DNA from: Acidobacteriota bacterium | GTDB lineage: Bacteria; Acidobacteriota; Terriglobia; Versatilivoradales; Versatilivoraceae | Length of the DNA: 44,944 nucleotides | NCBI GenBank assembly: GCA_009841055.1 | Contig: VXMN01000139.1 | Span: 1-44,944 of the forward strand | Reading direction: 5' to 3' | Shown: positions 35,050-43,457 of the stretch, one piece after another | Position numbering within the stretch: the stretch's first letter is position 1 | How the letters are laid out: each line of letters starts with the position of its first letter | Notes under the pieces: generated by a model | The model's input: only the letters and a program-made list of their open reading frames with translations | What the model was told of the DNA's origin: nothing | The model's database searches: none | Position numbers and translations under genes: made by a program

Positions 35050-35883
35050 CTATCCACCGCCGGACTCTGGCCAGAATTCGTGGAAATGGTGCAGTGGACC
35101 ACCGGCTTGGCCTGCCTCACCGGAGGATGGCCAGGCCCCGCTCAGGTACTCCCGGGCCGCGCCTATTGCTTCCAGCTCCGAGCGCCCTTTGGCCAGGAAG
35201 GCCGCGATGGCCGCCGAAAGAGTGCATCCCGTACCTCGCTTGGGCCCGCCTTGCAGGTAGGGACCGCTGACCCTGTGAACGCGGCTGCCGTCGTAGACCA
35301 GGTCGACCACCTGCCGGTCGCCCTCCGGACCCGACTCGATATCCCGCCGATGCCCGCCTTTCAGCACGACCCATCCCGGACCCATGGCATGGATTTCCCG
35401 GGCGGCGCGGATGCAATCGGATTCGTCCCTCAATCGGCTCCCGACCAGCGCCTCGGCTTCCGGCAGATTGGGAGTGACGATCCGTGCCAGGGGCAGGAGT
35501 TGGCCGCGCAGTTCCTTCAGCGAGCCTTCCTCGAGGAGGACGGAGCCGCTGGTGGCTGCCATGACCGGGTCCACCACCAGCGGAATGCCGGGGTAGCGGC
35601 TCAGAGACGAGGCCACGCCCCGGATGATGTCCGGGCTGCCGAGCATCCCGGTCTTGACGGCCCCAACCCCGATATCGGTAAGAACCGACCGGATTTGCGA
35701 GACCACCAGGCTCGCCGATAGGCAGGTCAGGGCATCGATGCGGAGAGAGTTCTGAGCCGTCACCGCCGTAATGGCCGAAGTGCCGTAAATCCCCAGGGCG
35801 GCAAAGGTTTTCAGGTCGGCCTGGATCCCGGCTCCGCCGCTCGAGTCCGAGCCGGCAATGGTCAAGGCTTTCAGGAAGGGCAT
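35050..35883 (-). CDS. thiD: Hydroxymethylpyrimidine/phosphomethylpyrimidine kinase
   Basis: [69 protein letters not shown]. Confidence 0.95.
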   Translation of the reverse strand: MPFLKALTIAGSDSSGGAGIQADLKTFAALGIYGTSAITAVTAQNSLRIDALTCLSASLVVSQIRSVLTDIGVGAVKTGMLGSPDIIRGVASSLSRYPGIPLVVDPVMAATSGSVLLEEGSLKELRGQLLPLARIVTPNLPEAEALVGSRLRDESDCIRAAREIHAMGPGWVVLKGGHRRDIESGPEGDRQVVDLVYDGSRVHRVSGPYLQGGPKRGTGCTLSAAIAAFLAKGRSELEAIGAAREYLSGAWPSSGEAGQAGGPLHHFHEFWPESGGG

Positions 35884-35965
35884 GGCCCGGACAGATTAGC
35901 CCAGATCGCCGAGGCTGTAAACCGGGTGGTCCCAAGGCCATGTCCGGGACGTTCTTGGTCGAGCC

Positions 35966-36245
35966 TCGGCCCTGCCGTGCGGTCGATTCGGTTGGCAACG
36001 TCCTATCAGTCGTCAAGAGAAACCACCAAAAGAGAACCACAAATGAACACGAATAGACACGAATACTCAATATCGGGTACGACTTGGTGAAAAATGCTTT
36101 CCAACCACAAAAAGCACAAAAGGCACAAATTGTGTTTTTGTGCCTTTTGTGGCCATTCCCGGTAAACGTCCCGCTGCCGAATTTTGCAAGAGGCTCATCA
36201 ATCAGTCTATTGGTGTTCATTCGTGTCCATTCGTGGTTCGTCTTT
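35966..36245. repeat. Element with inverted arms (copy 2), containing an inner hairpin CCACAAAAAGCACAAAAGGCAC...GTTTTTGTGCCTTTTGTGG
   Basis: Outer arms ~36032-36069 and ~36209-36244; inner arms ~36105-36126 and ~36131-36152; left flank CCTGCCGTGCGGTC also shared with copy 1. Confidence 0.8.
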
Positions 36246-36357
36246 TTCCTTTTTGGATATCTCTCTTCCCGTCTCTCCACTCCGTAAATGAATCTTTGCC
36301 CCTATCCGCAGGGTAAAAAAGCTTGACAAAGGGCGAATAAAAAGCGAATATATAATT

Positions 36358-37395
36358 ATGGTCACGGAGCACGGCAAACTGGTGGGGATCGCCCGGCTGG
36401 CGGCGGAGAGCACCCCGTTGCTGCGCAAGCGGCGTGCACGCTATTTGTCCATCGAGGTCAAATCGGTGCTGAACCGCTGCTCGAACCCGGAAATGCCGTT
36501 CTACTGGACCATCAATCCCTACCGGGGCTGCGAGTTCGGCTGCAAGTACTGTTACGCTCGCTATACCCACGAATACATGGGCCGGGAAGAGGCCGGCCAG
36601 TTCGAGTCCGAAATCTACGCCAAACGCAACGGGGACTCCGTCCTGGAGAAGGACCTGTTGTCCTCCCGGCTGCGAGACCGGCCCATTGCCATCGGCACCG
36701 CCACCGATCCCTATCAGCCCGCCGAGAGGCGCTTCAAGCTGACGCGGGCGATTCTGGAGAGGCTGGCCGAGTGGCGCGGGCTTCGAATCTCGCTGACCAC
36801 CAAGTCCGACCTGGTCCTGCGGGACCTGGAATTGTGGAAGGATATTGCCTCCCGCAACGAGGTGCACCTCAATATCACTCTCACAACCCTCTCCTCCCAA
36901 TTGGCCAGGGCTTTGGAACCGCGGGCAGCCACGCCGCGGCGGAGGCTGTTCGCCCTGAAGGAGCTGTCGCAAGCCGGCCTGAGCACAGGGGTTCTGGTGA
37001 TGCCGGTGCTTCCCCGAATTACCGACGGTCCCGGAGAGTTGGAGGCGCTGGTGAGAAGCGTCAAGCGCCTGGGTGCGGGATACCTGGCTGCCAGGGTCCT
37101 GTTTGTCACCTCCTCCATCGAGAAAGTCTGGATGCCCTTTCTGCGGGAGCGATTTCCGGAGCTGGTGCCGGTATACCGGGATCTCTATAGGCCCCCGCCG
37201 GGCAGACTGAAGGTCTATCGCGAGCGGATTTCCGATCTCATCCGCCAGTTGTGCGACCGGTACCAGCTCGGAAGAAAGCCGCCTTCAGCAGGGCCGTCGC
37301 TGGAGCCGGGACTGTGGCGACAATCCCTGCTTCCGCTGGACTGGAGCGGTGACGGTCCGCCTCTCCGGCCTCGGTCCGCCGCCGGGCCAGGTTGA
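36358..37395 (+). CDS. Radical SAM protein (SplB-like)
   Basis: INPYRGCEFGCKYCYARYTHEYM (CxxxCxxC cluster motif); IGTATDPYQPAERRFKLTR. Confidence 0.9.
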   Translation: MVTEHGKLVGIARLAAESTPLLRKRRARYLSIEVKSVLNRCSNPEMPFYWTINPYRGCEFGCKYCYARYTHEYMGREEAGQFESEIYAKRNGDSVLEKDLLSSRLRDRPIAIGTATDPYQPAERRFKLTRAILERLAEWRGLRISLTTKSDLVLRDLELWKDIASRNEVHLNITLTTLSSQLARALEPRAATPRRRLFALKELSQAGLSTGVLVMPVLPRITDGPGELEALVRSVKRLGAGYLAARVLFVTSSIEKVWMPFLRERFPELVPVYRDLYRPPPGRLKVYRERISDLIRQLCDRYQLGRKPPSAGPSLEPGLWRQSLLPLDWSGDGPPLRPRSAAGPG

Positions 37396-37627
37396 ATCTG
37401 CCGGCGCCTAGACGTCCACCCGGGAGCGCGGGCGTCCCGCCCGCACAGATCCTGGCATAGCCTCGGCCATCTCCTCCACCCGGCTCGACCGGCAACGGCT
37501 CCGGAACTCTGCTTCGGCCAAGCCCATGGCCTTCCCGCCGGCACAGTGGCCGGCTGCCCCATCGCAGGGAGACCGAGCGGCACGCAACGGGAGTGCATGC
37601 GGCGGGACGTTCGCGCTCCCGGGTGGG

Positions 37628-37754
37628 CCCTCCTTCCAATCGCTCTTGCTCCTCGAGGGGGTACGCGTCGCCTTGCCCGGCCGCGGCCCTTCCGATACGC
37701 CGGAGCTGTTACGCCTGGTCCTTCGTGTCACTTCGTGGATCGCTCTTTTTTCGA
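37628..37754. repeat. Dispersed intergenic repeat, copy 2 (CTCTTGCTCCTCGAGGGGG...CTTCGTGGATCGCTCTTTTTT)
   Basis: Pairs with 2401-2526. Confidence 0.8.
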
Positions 37755-38000
37755 TGGTTTCAATAGAGCGAACATGATCAAGGCGCCGGGCTTTTTCCAG
37801 TGCGTGCTCGCCAGCGAAGAGCGTAGCCGTGGCCAAGGTCGAGACTCCACGTGCGCGCAGAGCGAACAAGACAATCCAGGGCATGCCCGGCACAGTCTGT
37901 TCCCCTCCGATCTCGAAACAGAATCAATATGCTGCTGAAAATAAACAGTCTTTTGCGGTTTCGGTAGCGACCTGGCGAGAAATGCGGGCTAAAATGCCGT

Positions 38001-38368
38001 CGGGCAGGTCGAACGGTCGCCGGCTCAATGCCAGTGCATTGGGCGGGAGGAAAGTCCGAACTCCACAGGGCAGTGTGCCCCGTAACTCGGGGGGCTCATG
38101 GAGTTTCTCCATGGGTACGGAAAGTGCAACAGAAAAGACACCGCCCCGCAAGGGGTAAGGGTGAAATGGTGCGGTAAGAGCGCACCGGGTGTCCGGCAAC
38201 GGGCATGCCTGGCAAACCCCACATGGAGCAAGTTCAAATAGGGATGGAGGCGTGACCCGCGCCGCTTGACATCCGGGTAGAATGCTGGATCCGGGAGGCA
38301 ACTCCCGGGCTAGAGGAATGACCGTTGCCCTCTACGAGGGAACAGAATTCGGCTTACAGACCTGCCCA
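38001..38368 (+). ncRNA. rnpB: RNase P RNA (bacterial type A)
   Basis: GGAGGAAAGTCCGAACTCCACAGGGCA; CAGAAAAGACACCGCC; GGGTAAGGGTGAAATGGTGCGGTAAGAGCGCACCG; AGAGGAATGACCGTTGCC; ACAGAATTCGGCTTACAGACC; P1 arms GGGCAGGTC / GACCTGCCC. Confidence 0.97.
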
Positions 38369-38433
38369 TCACTCCCCCATCGAAGAGGGTTCGCCGAGCC
38401 ACAGGCGAAGGTTGATTCAGGGGGGACTGGCCG

Positions 38434-38868
38434 CTAGTTGCCCACCGGTGTGCTGGTAGCATTGGCCTGGGACCCGATGGCGAACCGGATCACCTGAGTT
38501 TCGTCGGTAAAAAAGGTCCTGGTCCCGGTGGCGGTGGCCCCTTCGGGGATTTCGGGAACACCCGTCACGGTAAACTGCTGAGCCGGGATTTCGCCCGGTT
38601 CACTGGTGAATTTGTAGCCGCTCTTGGTCCCGGATCCCAAATCGGCGGGAATCACGCCGTCCGCCGCCAGCCCGGCCAGGTTGGTGAAGGTGCCGTGGGT
38701 GGAGCGGTACATGAGTTGGCCGGTACCGATCGTCCTCATGGAAGCGGTGGCGGAGGCTTCGTTGGCCGAACGTCTTGCCCGGAGGAGGTTCGGGACCGCT
38801 ATGGCGGCGATGATCAGGATAATCGCCACCACGATCAACAGCTCGATTAGAGAAAATCCCTTTCGCAT
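38434..38868 (-). CDS. Type IV pilin / prepilin-like protein
   Basis: MRKGFSLIELLIVVAIILIIAAIAVPNLLRARRSANEASA: prepilin leader with G/F cleavage and E5. The track ORF extends to 38910; start chosen at 38868. Confidence 0.93.
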   Translation of the reverse strand: MRKGFSLIELLIVVAIILIIAAIAVPNLLRARRSANEASATASMRTIGTGQLMYRSTHGTFTNLAGLAADGVIPADLGSGTKSGYKFTSEPGEIPAQQFTVTGVPEIPEGATATGTRTFFTDETQVIRFAIGSQANATSTPVGN

Positions 38869-39050
38869 CGCGCCCTCGCAACCTGCCTTGCCTGGATCGG
38901 TATCTTTCATTGGCTAACAGACTACCACCGCCTCGGTTTCTGTCAATGCCGATTCGTCCGGCCACACCGGGGTAGGAGATCGAGGGCGAGAGATGGCTGC
39001 CCCGGTGTGGGCCGGGGGGTGATTCATATTGCCCGCAAAGGAGGAATTCG

Positions 39051-40082
39051 ATGGAACAGAACCCGCCCGGCGGAGACCCGGTCATTGCCGCAGGCGATTC
39101 CGAATCGGACTCGAACTCCGGCCAGGTCAGGAAGCTTCGCTTTCACGGAACGGGAGGAAGCCTGTTCGGCATCCACATCGTCAACATGCTTCTGACCGCA
39201 TTGACCCTGGGAATCTACTATTTCTGGGGAAAGGTCAAGGTTCGGAACTACGTCTACAGCCAATCCGAATTCGAAGGAGACCGCTTTGCCTACCACGGCA
39301 CCGGGAAGGAACTCCTCATCGGTTGGCTGAAGGGAGCGGCGATTCTGGCGGCGATCTATGGGATCAGTTTCGGCATCCTCTATCTTCTGGATGAAAGATC
39401 GGTGTGGCGCCAGGTGTTGTACTTGCTTTTTCTTCTGCCGCCCCTTTTCTTCGGACTCATCCCCATAGCCATTGCCGGGGCCTGGCGCTACCGATTGAGC
39501 CGTTCTTCCTGGCGCAATATTCGATTCTCCTTCCGGGGTCACACCCGGGAATTCATGAAGCTCTATGCGCCCGGCCTGCTGCTCACCATGATCACTCTCG
39601 GTTTTTACGGTCCGATTTTCTCTTGCAGGATACGAAAATTCCTGTTGGATCGAACCTTCTTCGGGAACGCTCCCTTCAGCTTCGACGGCGACGGAAAAGA
39701 GCTCTTGGGACCGTATGCGGTCGCCTTTTTCCTCGGCCTCCCGACCCTGGGTCTGTCCTGGTTCTGGTATGCGGCCCGCCAGCATCGATACCTCTGGAGC
39801 CATACCCGGTTTGGAGGGGCGGACTTTGGTTGTTCAATCACCGGCGGAAGTCTGTTTTGGTTGGAGTTCGTCAATGGAATCCTGGTGGTGGTCACTCTGG
39901 GCTTCGCCCAACCCTGGGTGCTGGTACGCACGGTGAGGTTTATGTTCGAGAGGATCTCTCTACACGGTTCCCTCGACCTGGCGGTCATCGAACAGGAGGC
40001 ACGGGAAGCCGGAGCCACCGGAGAGGGCATCGCGGACCTGCTGGATACCGAGCTTCTGGACATGGACCTGGGGATCCTGTGA
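39051..40082 (+). CDS. DUF898 (YjgN-like) membrane protein
   Basis: FHGTGGSLFGIHIVNMLLTALTLGIYYFWGKVKVRNYVYSQSEFEGDRFAYHGTGKELLIG; strong AAAGGAGG ribosome-binding site. Confidence 0.88.
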   Translation: MEQNPPGGDPVIAAGDSESDSNSGQVRKLRFHGTGGSLFGIHIVNMLLTALTLGIYYFWGKVKVRNYVYSQSEFEGDRFAYHGTGKELLIGWLKGAAILAAIYGISFGILYLLDERSVWRQVLYLLFLLPPLFFGLIPIAIAGAWRYRLSRSSWRNIRFSFRGHTREFMKLYAPGLLLTMITLGFYGPIFSCRIRKFLLDRTFFGNAPFSFDGDGKELLGPYAVAFFLGLPTLGLSWFWYAARQHRYLWSHTRFGGADFGCSITGGSLFWLEFVNGILVVVTLGFAQPWVLVRTVRFMFERISLHGSLDLAVIEQEAREAGATGEGIADLLDTELLDMDLGIL

Positions 40083-40092
40083 CACGCTGACG

Positions 40093-41229
40093 ATGATGGC
40101 TGCAAATCCCCCCCAAATGGAGTGGCAGGGGCGCTATTTCGACGGCCGCACCGCCTTGGCCCAACCGGTTCGGATCACCATCGGGACCCGGGGCCTTCAG
40201 ATTATCAGACCGGACCGCAGCACCCTCTGGTGGGACTACGGAGAGGTTCGCCAGACTCAAGGGGCTTACGCCGGAGAACAGGTTCGCCTGGAAAGAGGGG
40301 CTCCGTTTCCCGAGGCCCTGCTGGTCGATGACACGGGTTTCCTGGGGGCCATCCACGCCATTGCCCCCGAACGCACTGCCTTTCACAATCCCGCCAGGCG
40401 TTCCCTTCGCCTCAAGGCCACGCTGGTTGCCGCCCTTTGCCTGCCCCTTCTGGGCGGTGCCCTCTACCTCTGGGGAATTCCGACTCTCGCCGAGGCCCTG
40501 GCCGGCCGGGTTCCGGTTGCCTGGGAGGAGCAGCTGGGCCGGTCGGCCGTAAGTATGCTGGTGTCGCCGGAGGACCGCCTTGAGGACCCGGTCTGCACCG
40601 ACGTGCTGGAGGGGATCGGCAACCGCCTGCTGGAAGCCGTTCCACCCCATGGCTACCGCTTTCGCTACGTGATGAAGAGTGACCGCTCGATCAACGCCTT
40701 TGCGGCGCCGGGCGGCTTCGTGGTGGTGCACACGGCGCTGTTGGCACAGACCGGGTCCGCCGAGGAGTTGGCCGGGGTGCTGGCCCACGAGATGCAACAT
40801 ATCCTGAAACGCCATTCCACCAAGGCGCTTTTGCAGGACCTTTCCCTCCAGGTCCTGATCGCGGCCTGGACGGGCGACGCAGGCGGCCTGGAAGTTGCGC
40901 TGGAGACGGCGGGAACCCTCGGCAAGCTGCGTTTCAGCCGGCAGGCCGAGACTGAAGCCGATCTCGAGGGCATGAAAATGCTTCAGGCAGCCGGCATCGC
41001 TCCAGACGGGATGGTGGCCTTTTTGAAGTCCCTGGAGGGAACGGATGTTCCCGAGGGGCTGACCTATCTGTCCACCCATCCGAGGGGTGAAGACCGGATT
41101 CGGCAGCTGGAACGGCTCGCCGTCGGGATGGGGTTCGCTCCGGTTCCCCTCTTTCCCGGCGTTTCCTGGGAAGAGGTGAAATTGAGGTGCGCCCCGGGCG
41201 GAACTGCTACCCGCCGGCCGGCAGAATAG
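40093..41229 (+). CDS. M48 family metallopeptidase
   Basis: LAGVLAHEMQHILKRHS (HExxH); downstream ETEADLEGMKML. Confidence 0.92.
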   Translation: MMAANPPQMEWQGRYFDGRTALAQPVRITIGTRGLQIIRPDRSTLWWDYGEVRQTQGAYAGEQVRLERGAPFPEALLVDDTGFLGAIHAIAPERTAFHNPARRSLRLKATLVAALCLPLLGGALYLWGIPTLAEALAGRVPVAWEEQLGRSAVSMLVSPEDRLEDPVCTDVLEGIGNRLLEAVPPHGYRFRYVMKSDRSINAFAAPGGFVVVHTALLAQTGSAEELAGVLAHEMQHILKRHSTKALLQDLSLQVLIAAWTGDAGGLEVALETAGTLGKLRFSRQAETEADLEGMKMLQAAGIAPDGMVAFLKSLEGTDVPEGLTYLSTHPRGEDRIRQLERLAVGMGFAPVPLFPGVSWEEVKLRCAPGGTATRRPAE

Positions 41230-42085
41230 GTAGTCCCGGAACGCCCACATCCAGACGAACCAGGCCGCCGGGGCTGGGTTCCCCGTCGCCGCCGGTGACG
41301 AAGGCCGTTGCCAGGTCGGGGCCGGCGAAGCAGATGTTGCTGGTGCAGCGCATGCCGGTGTCATAGCTGGCCAGCAGCCGGCCCTCGGGAGACAGCACCT
41401 GCACCGCCGCCATGCCGTAGTGGGCGACCCAGAGACGCTTGTCCCGGTCCAGGGCCATGCCGTCCGGCAGGTTCTTTCCGTCCGCTTGACTGTCGGGATG
41501 GCGGGGAAGGTCGGCGAAGACCCGGGGAGGTCCCGCGGCCCGGCCCGGCCCGGCCATGGGAATGAGGGTCACCCGGTTGGGGAGGCTTTCGGAGACAAAC
41601 AGGCTTCGAGCGTCGGCCGACAGGACGATACCGTTGGGGGTATCCAGGTGCCGCGCCACCACGCTTTGCTTTCCCTCCAGGTCCACGAAGATGACGGCGC
41701 CCTTTCCGGGAAGGCAGTCGGTAAAGTAGAACCCCTCTCCGGGGTGAAGGCAGATGTCGTTGGGGCCGTCGATCTCCAGGTCCTGGCAGCGCCCCCCGGC
41801 GGCCCGGCCCAGCCGCCCTCCCTCCGGATCGAATCGCAAGACGCCGTGCTCCGTGCCGTCGCAGACCAGGTGCTCTCCATTGGCCAGGACCTTGTGGCCG
41901 TTGGGGGCCGCGGAGGTGGCCCAGACCGTGGGCTCGCCGCCGGGGGCCACCCTGGAAATCGAAGTTCCGTGGGAAAAATAGAGGTTGCCCTCCAAATCGA
42001 TCACCGGGCCTTCGGAGTAGTGTTCGAGGGTGAGCGCCCGGATCGGCCGGACAGTATCAGGCAGGGGCAAGGGAAACGAGGTCAT
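41207..42085 (-). CDS. SMP-30/gluconolactonase/LRE family protein
   Basis: EGPVIDLEGNLYFSHG; GPNDICLHPGEGFYFTD; TPNGIVLSADARSLFVSES; PDGMALDRDKRLWVAHYG. Convergent 23-nt overlap with the M48 gene. Confidence 0.9.
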   Translation of the reverse strand: MTSFPLPLPDTVRPIRALTLEHYSEGPVIDLEGNLYFSHGTSISRVAPGGEPTVWATSAAPNGHKVLANGEHLVCDGTEHGVLRFDPEGGRLGRAAGGRCQDLEIDGPNDICLHPGEGFYFTDCLPGKGAVIFVDLEGKQSVVARHLDTPNGIVLSADARSLFVSESLPNRVTLIPMAGPGRAAGPPRVFADLPRHPDSQADGKNLPDGMALDRDKRLWVAHYGMAAVQVLSPEGRLLASYDTGMRCTSNICFAGPDLATAFVTGGDGEPSPGGLVRLDVGVPGLPILPAGG

Positions 42086-42108
42086 TGAAATCCTCCGTGA
42101 AATAGAAA

Positions 42109-42158
42109 CAAGACAGACAGGATAAACAGGATGTCCCGGAAATTCATCCTGTCCTTCC
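42109..42158. repeat. Short GACAGGATAAACAGGATG / CATCCTGTC repeat
   Basis: agacagacaggataaacaggatgtcccggaaattcatcctgtcc; partial inverted repeat. Confidence 0.6.
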
Positions 42159-42298
42159 CGAAAGGTGCCGTTTTCGGCCGAGTTGGGCTATAATCCGCCT
42201 CTCGCCGCCATCGATACAGGGACGGCGCCCGCATTGGAAGACCCACTGGCTGAACCGCCAGGGTCCGAAGCAGTTTCGCTTAACCCCCACACAGGCCT

Positions 42299-43405
42299 AT
42301 GAGCGCTGCTACCCGTGAATCCGACCGGGAAAAAATCGAGGAAGCCCGGAAGGGGCTGGATGACCACGTGGTGGAGATGGTCCAATGGCACTTCGATCCC
42401 GCCACCGGCTGTCCGTTCTGGCTGGAGTGGGCTGCTTCGGCCGGTTGGGACCCCCGCCGGGAGGTGCGGGGCTTTGCCGACCTGGCCCGGTTCGGGCATT
42501 TTCAGGACGAGTGGCTGCGAGGAGGCCCGGTGCGACGCTGGGTGCCCAAGGCCCTGGCCGACCGTCCGGTCTACGTCTTCGAAACCGGCGGCACCACCGG
42601 CATTCCCAAGAGCCGGATCAATATCGAAGATTTTCGCATCGACTACGAGCTTTTTTCAGAGACCCTTCCGGACGAATACTTTCCCAGAGGCTCCAACTGG
42701 CTGATGCTGGGTCCCAGCGGTCCCCGGCGTCTGAGGTTGGCCGTCGAGCATCTGGCCCACTTCCGCGGGGGCATCTGCTTCTGCGTGGACCTGGACCCGC
42801 GCTGGGTGATCAAGCTGATCAACAAGGGCTGGATGGATCATCTCAAGGCCTACCAGGACCATGTCATCGACCAGGCCATGAGCCTGCTGGGCGCCGGCCA
42901 CGATATCCAGTGCCTGTTCACCACGCCCAAGCTTCTGGAGGCCCTGGCCAACCGCCTGGAGGAGGAGAATTCCAGCCTGGAGCAGTCCGGAATCAAGGGG
43001 ATCTTCTCGGGAGGGACCGAGTTCACCCCCCAGTGGCACCGCTTCGCCAGAGAGGAGTTGCTGGGAAGCGTCTACCTGACTCCCACCTACGGCAACACGC
43101 TGATGGGGTTGGCGGCCAGTGGTCCCAGCGGTCCCGAGAACGGCTACAAGATCACCTACTACCCGCCCCAGCCCAGGGCGGTGATCCAGTTGGTGGATTT
43201 CGACGACAACTCGCGGCTGGTGGACTACGGTGAGACCGGCCGCGTCATGCTGACCACGCTGACCAGGGAGTTCTTCCTGCCCCGGTTTCTGGAACGGGAC
43301 GAGGCGGAGCGGGAGCCGCCCTGCCAGGCCTGGTCCTGGGACGGGGTCAGCGGGTTGCGGCCCTACAGCCGCTTCGCCACCGCCACCACGGTGGGGGTTT
43401 ATTGA
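42299..43405 (+). CDS. Adenylate-forming enzyme (acyl-protein synthetase LuxE / EhpF / PaaK-like)
   Basis: VFETGGTTGIPKSRI (AMP-binding loop); GIFSGGTEFTPQWHRFAREELL; YGNTLMG. Confidence 0.8.
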   Translation: MSAATRESDREKIEEARKGLDDHVVEMVQWHFDPATGCPFWLEWAASAGWDPRREVRGFADLARFGHFQDEWLRGGPVRRWVPKALADRPVYVFETGGTTGIPKSRINIEDFRIDYELFSETLPDEYFPRGSNWLMLGPSGPRRLRLAVEHLAHFRGGICFCVDLDPRWVIKLINKGWMDHLKAYQDHVIDQAMSLLGAGHDIQCLFTTPKLLEALANRLEEENSSLEQSGIKGIFSGGTEFTPQWHRFAREELLGSVYLTPTYGNTLMGLAASGPSGPENGYKITYYPPQPRAVIQLVDFDDNSRLVDYGETGRVMLTTLTREFFLPRFLERDEAEREPPCQAWSWDGVSGLRPYSRFATATTVGVY

Positions 43406-43457
43406 CAAAGGCGTCCTCGGGGCCCTCGGAGAAAGGGCAGGGCGGTCCCGGGATGAA

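Noticed and set aside
37924-38301. 125-aa minus-strand ORF and 37829..38158 +
   Set aside because: Lie on the RNase P RNA gene.
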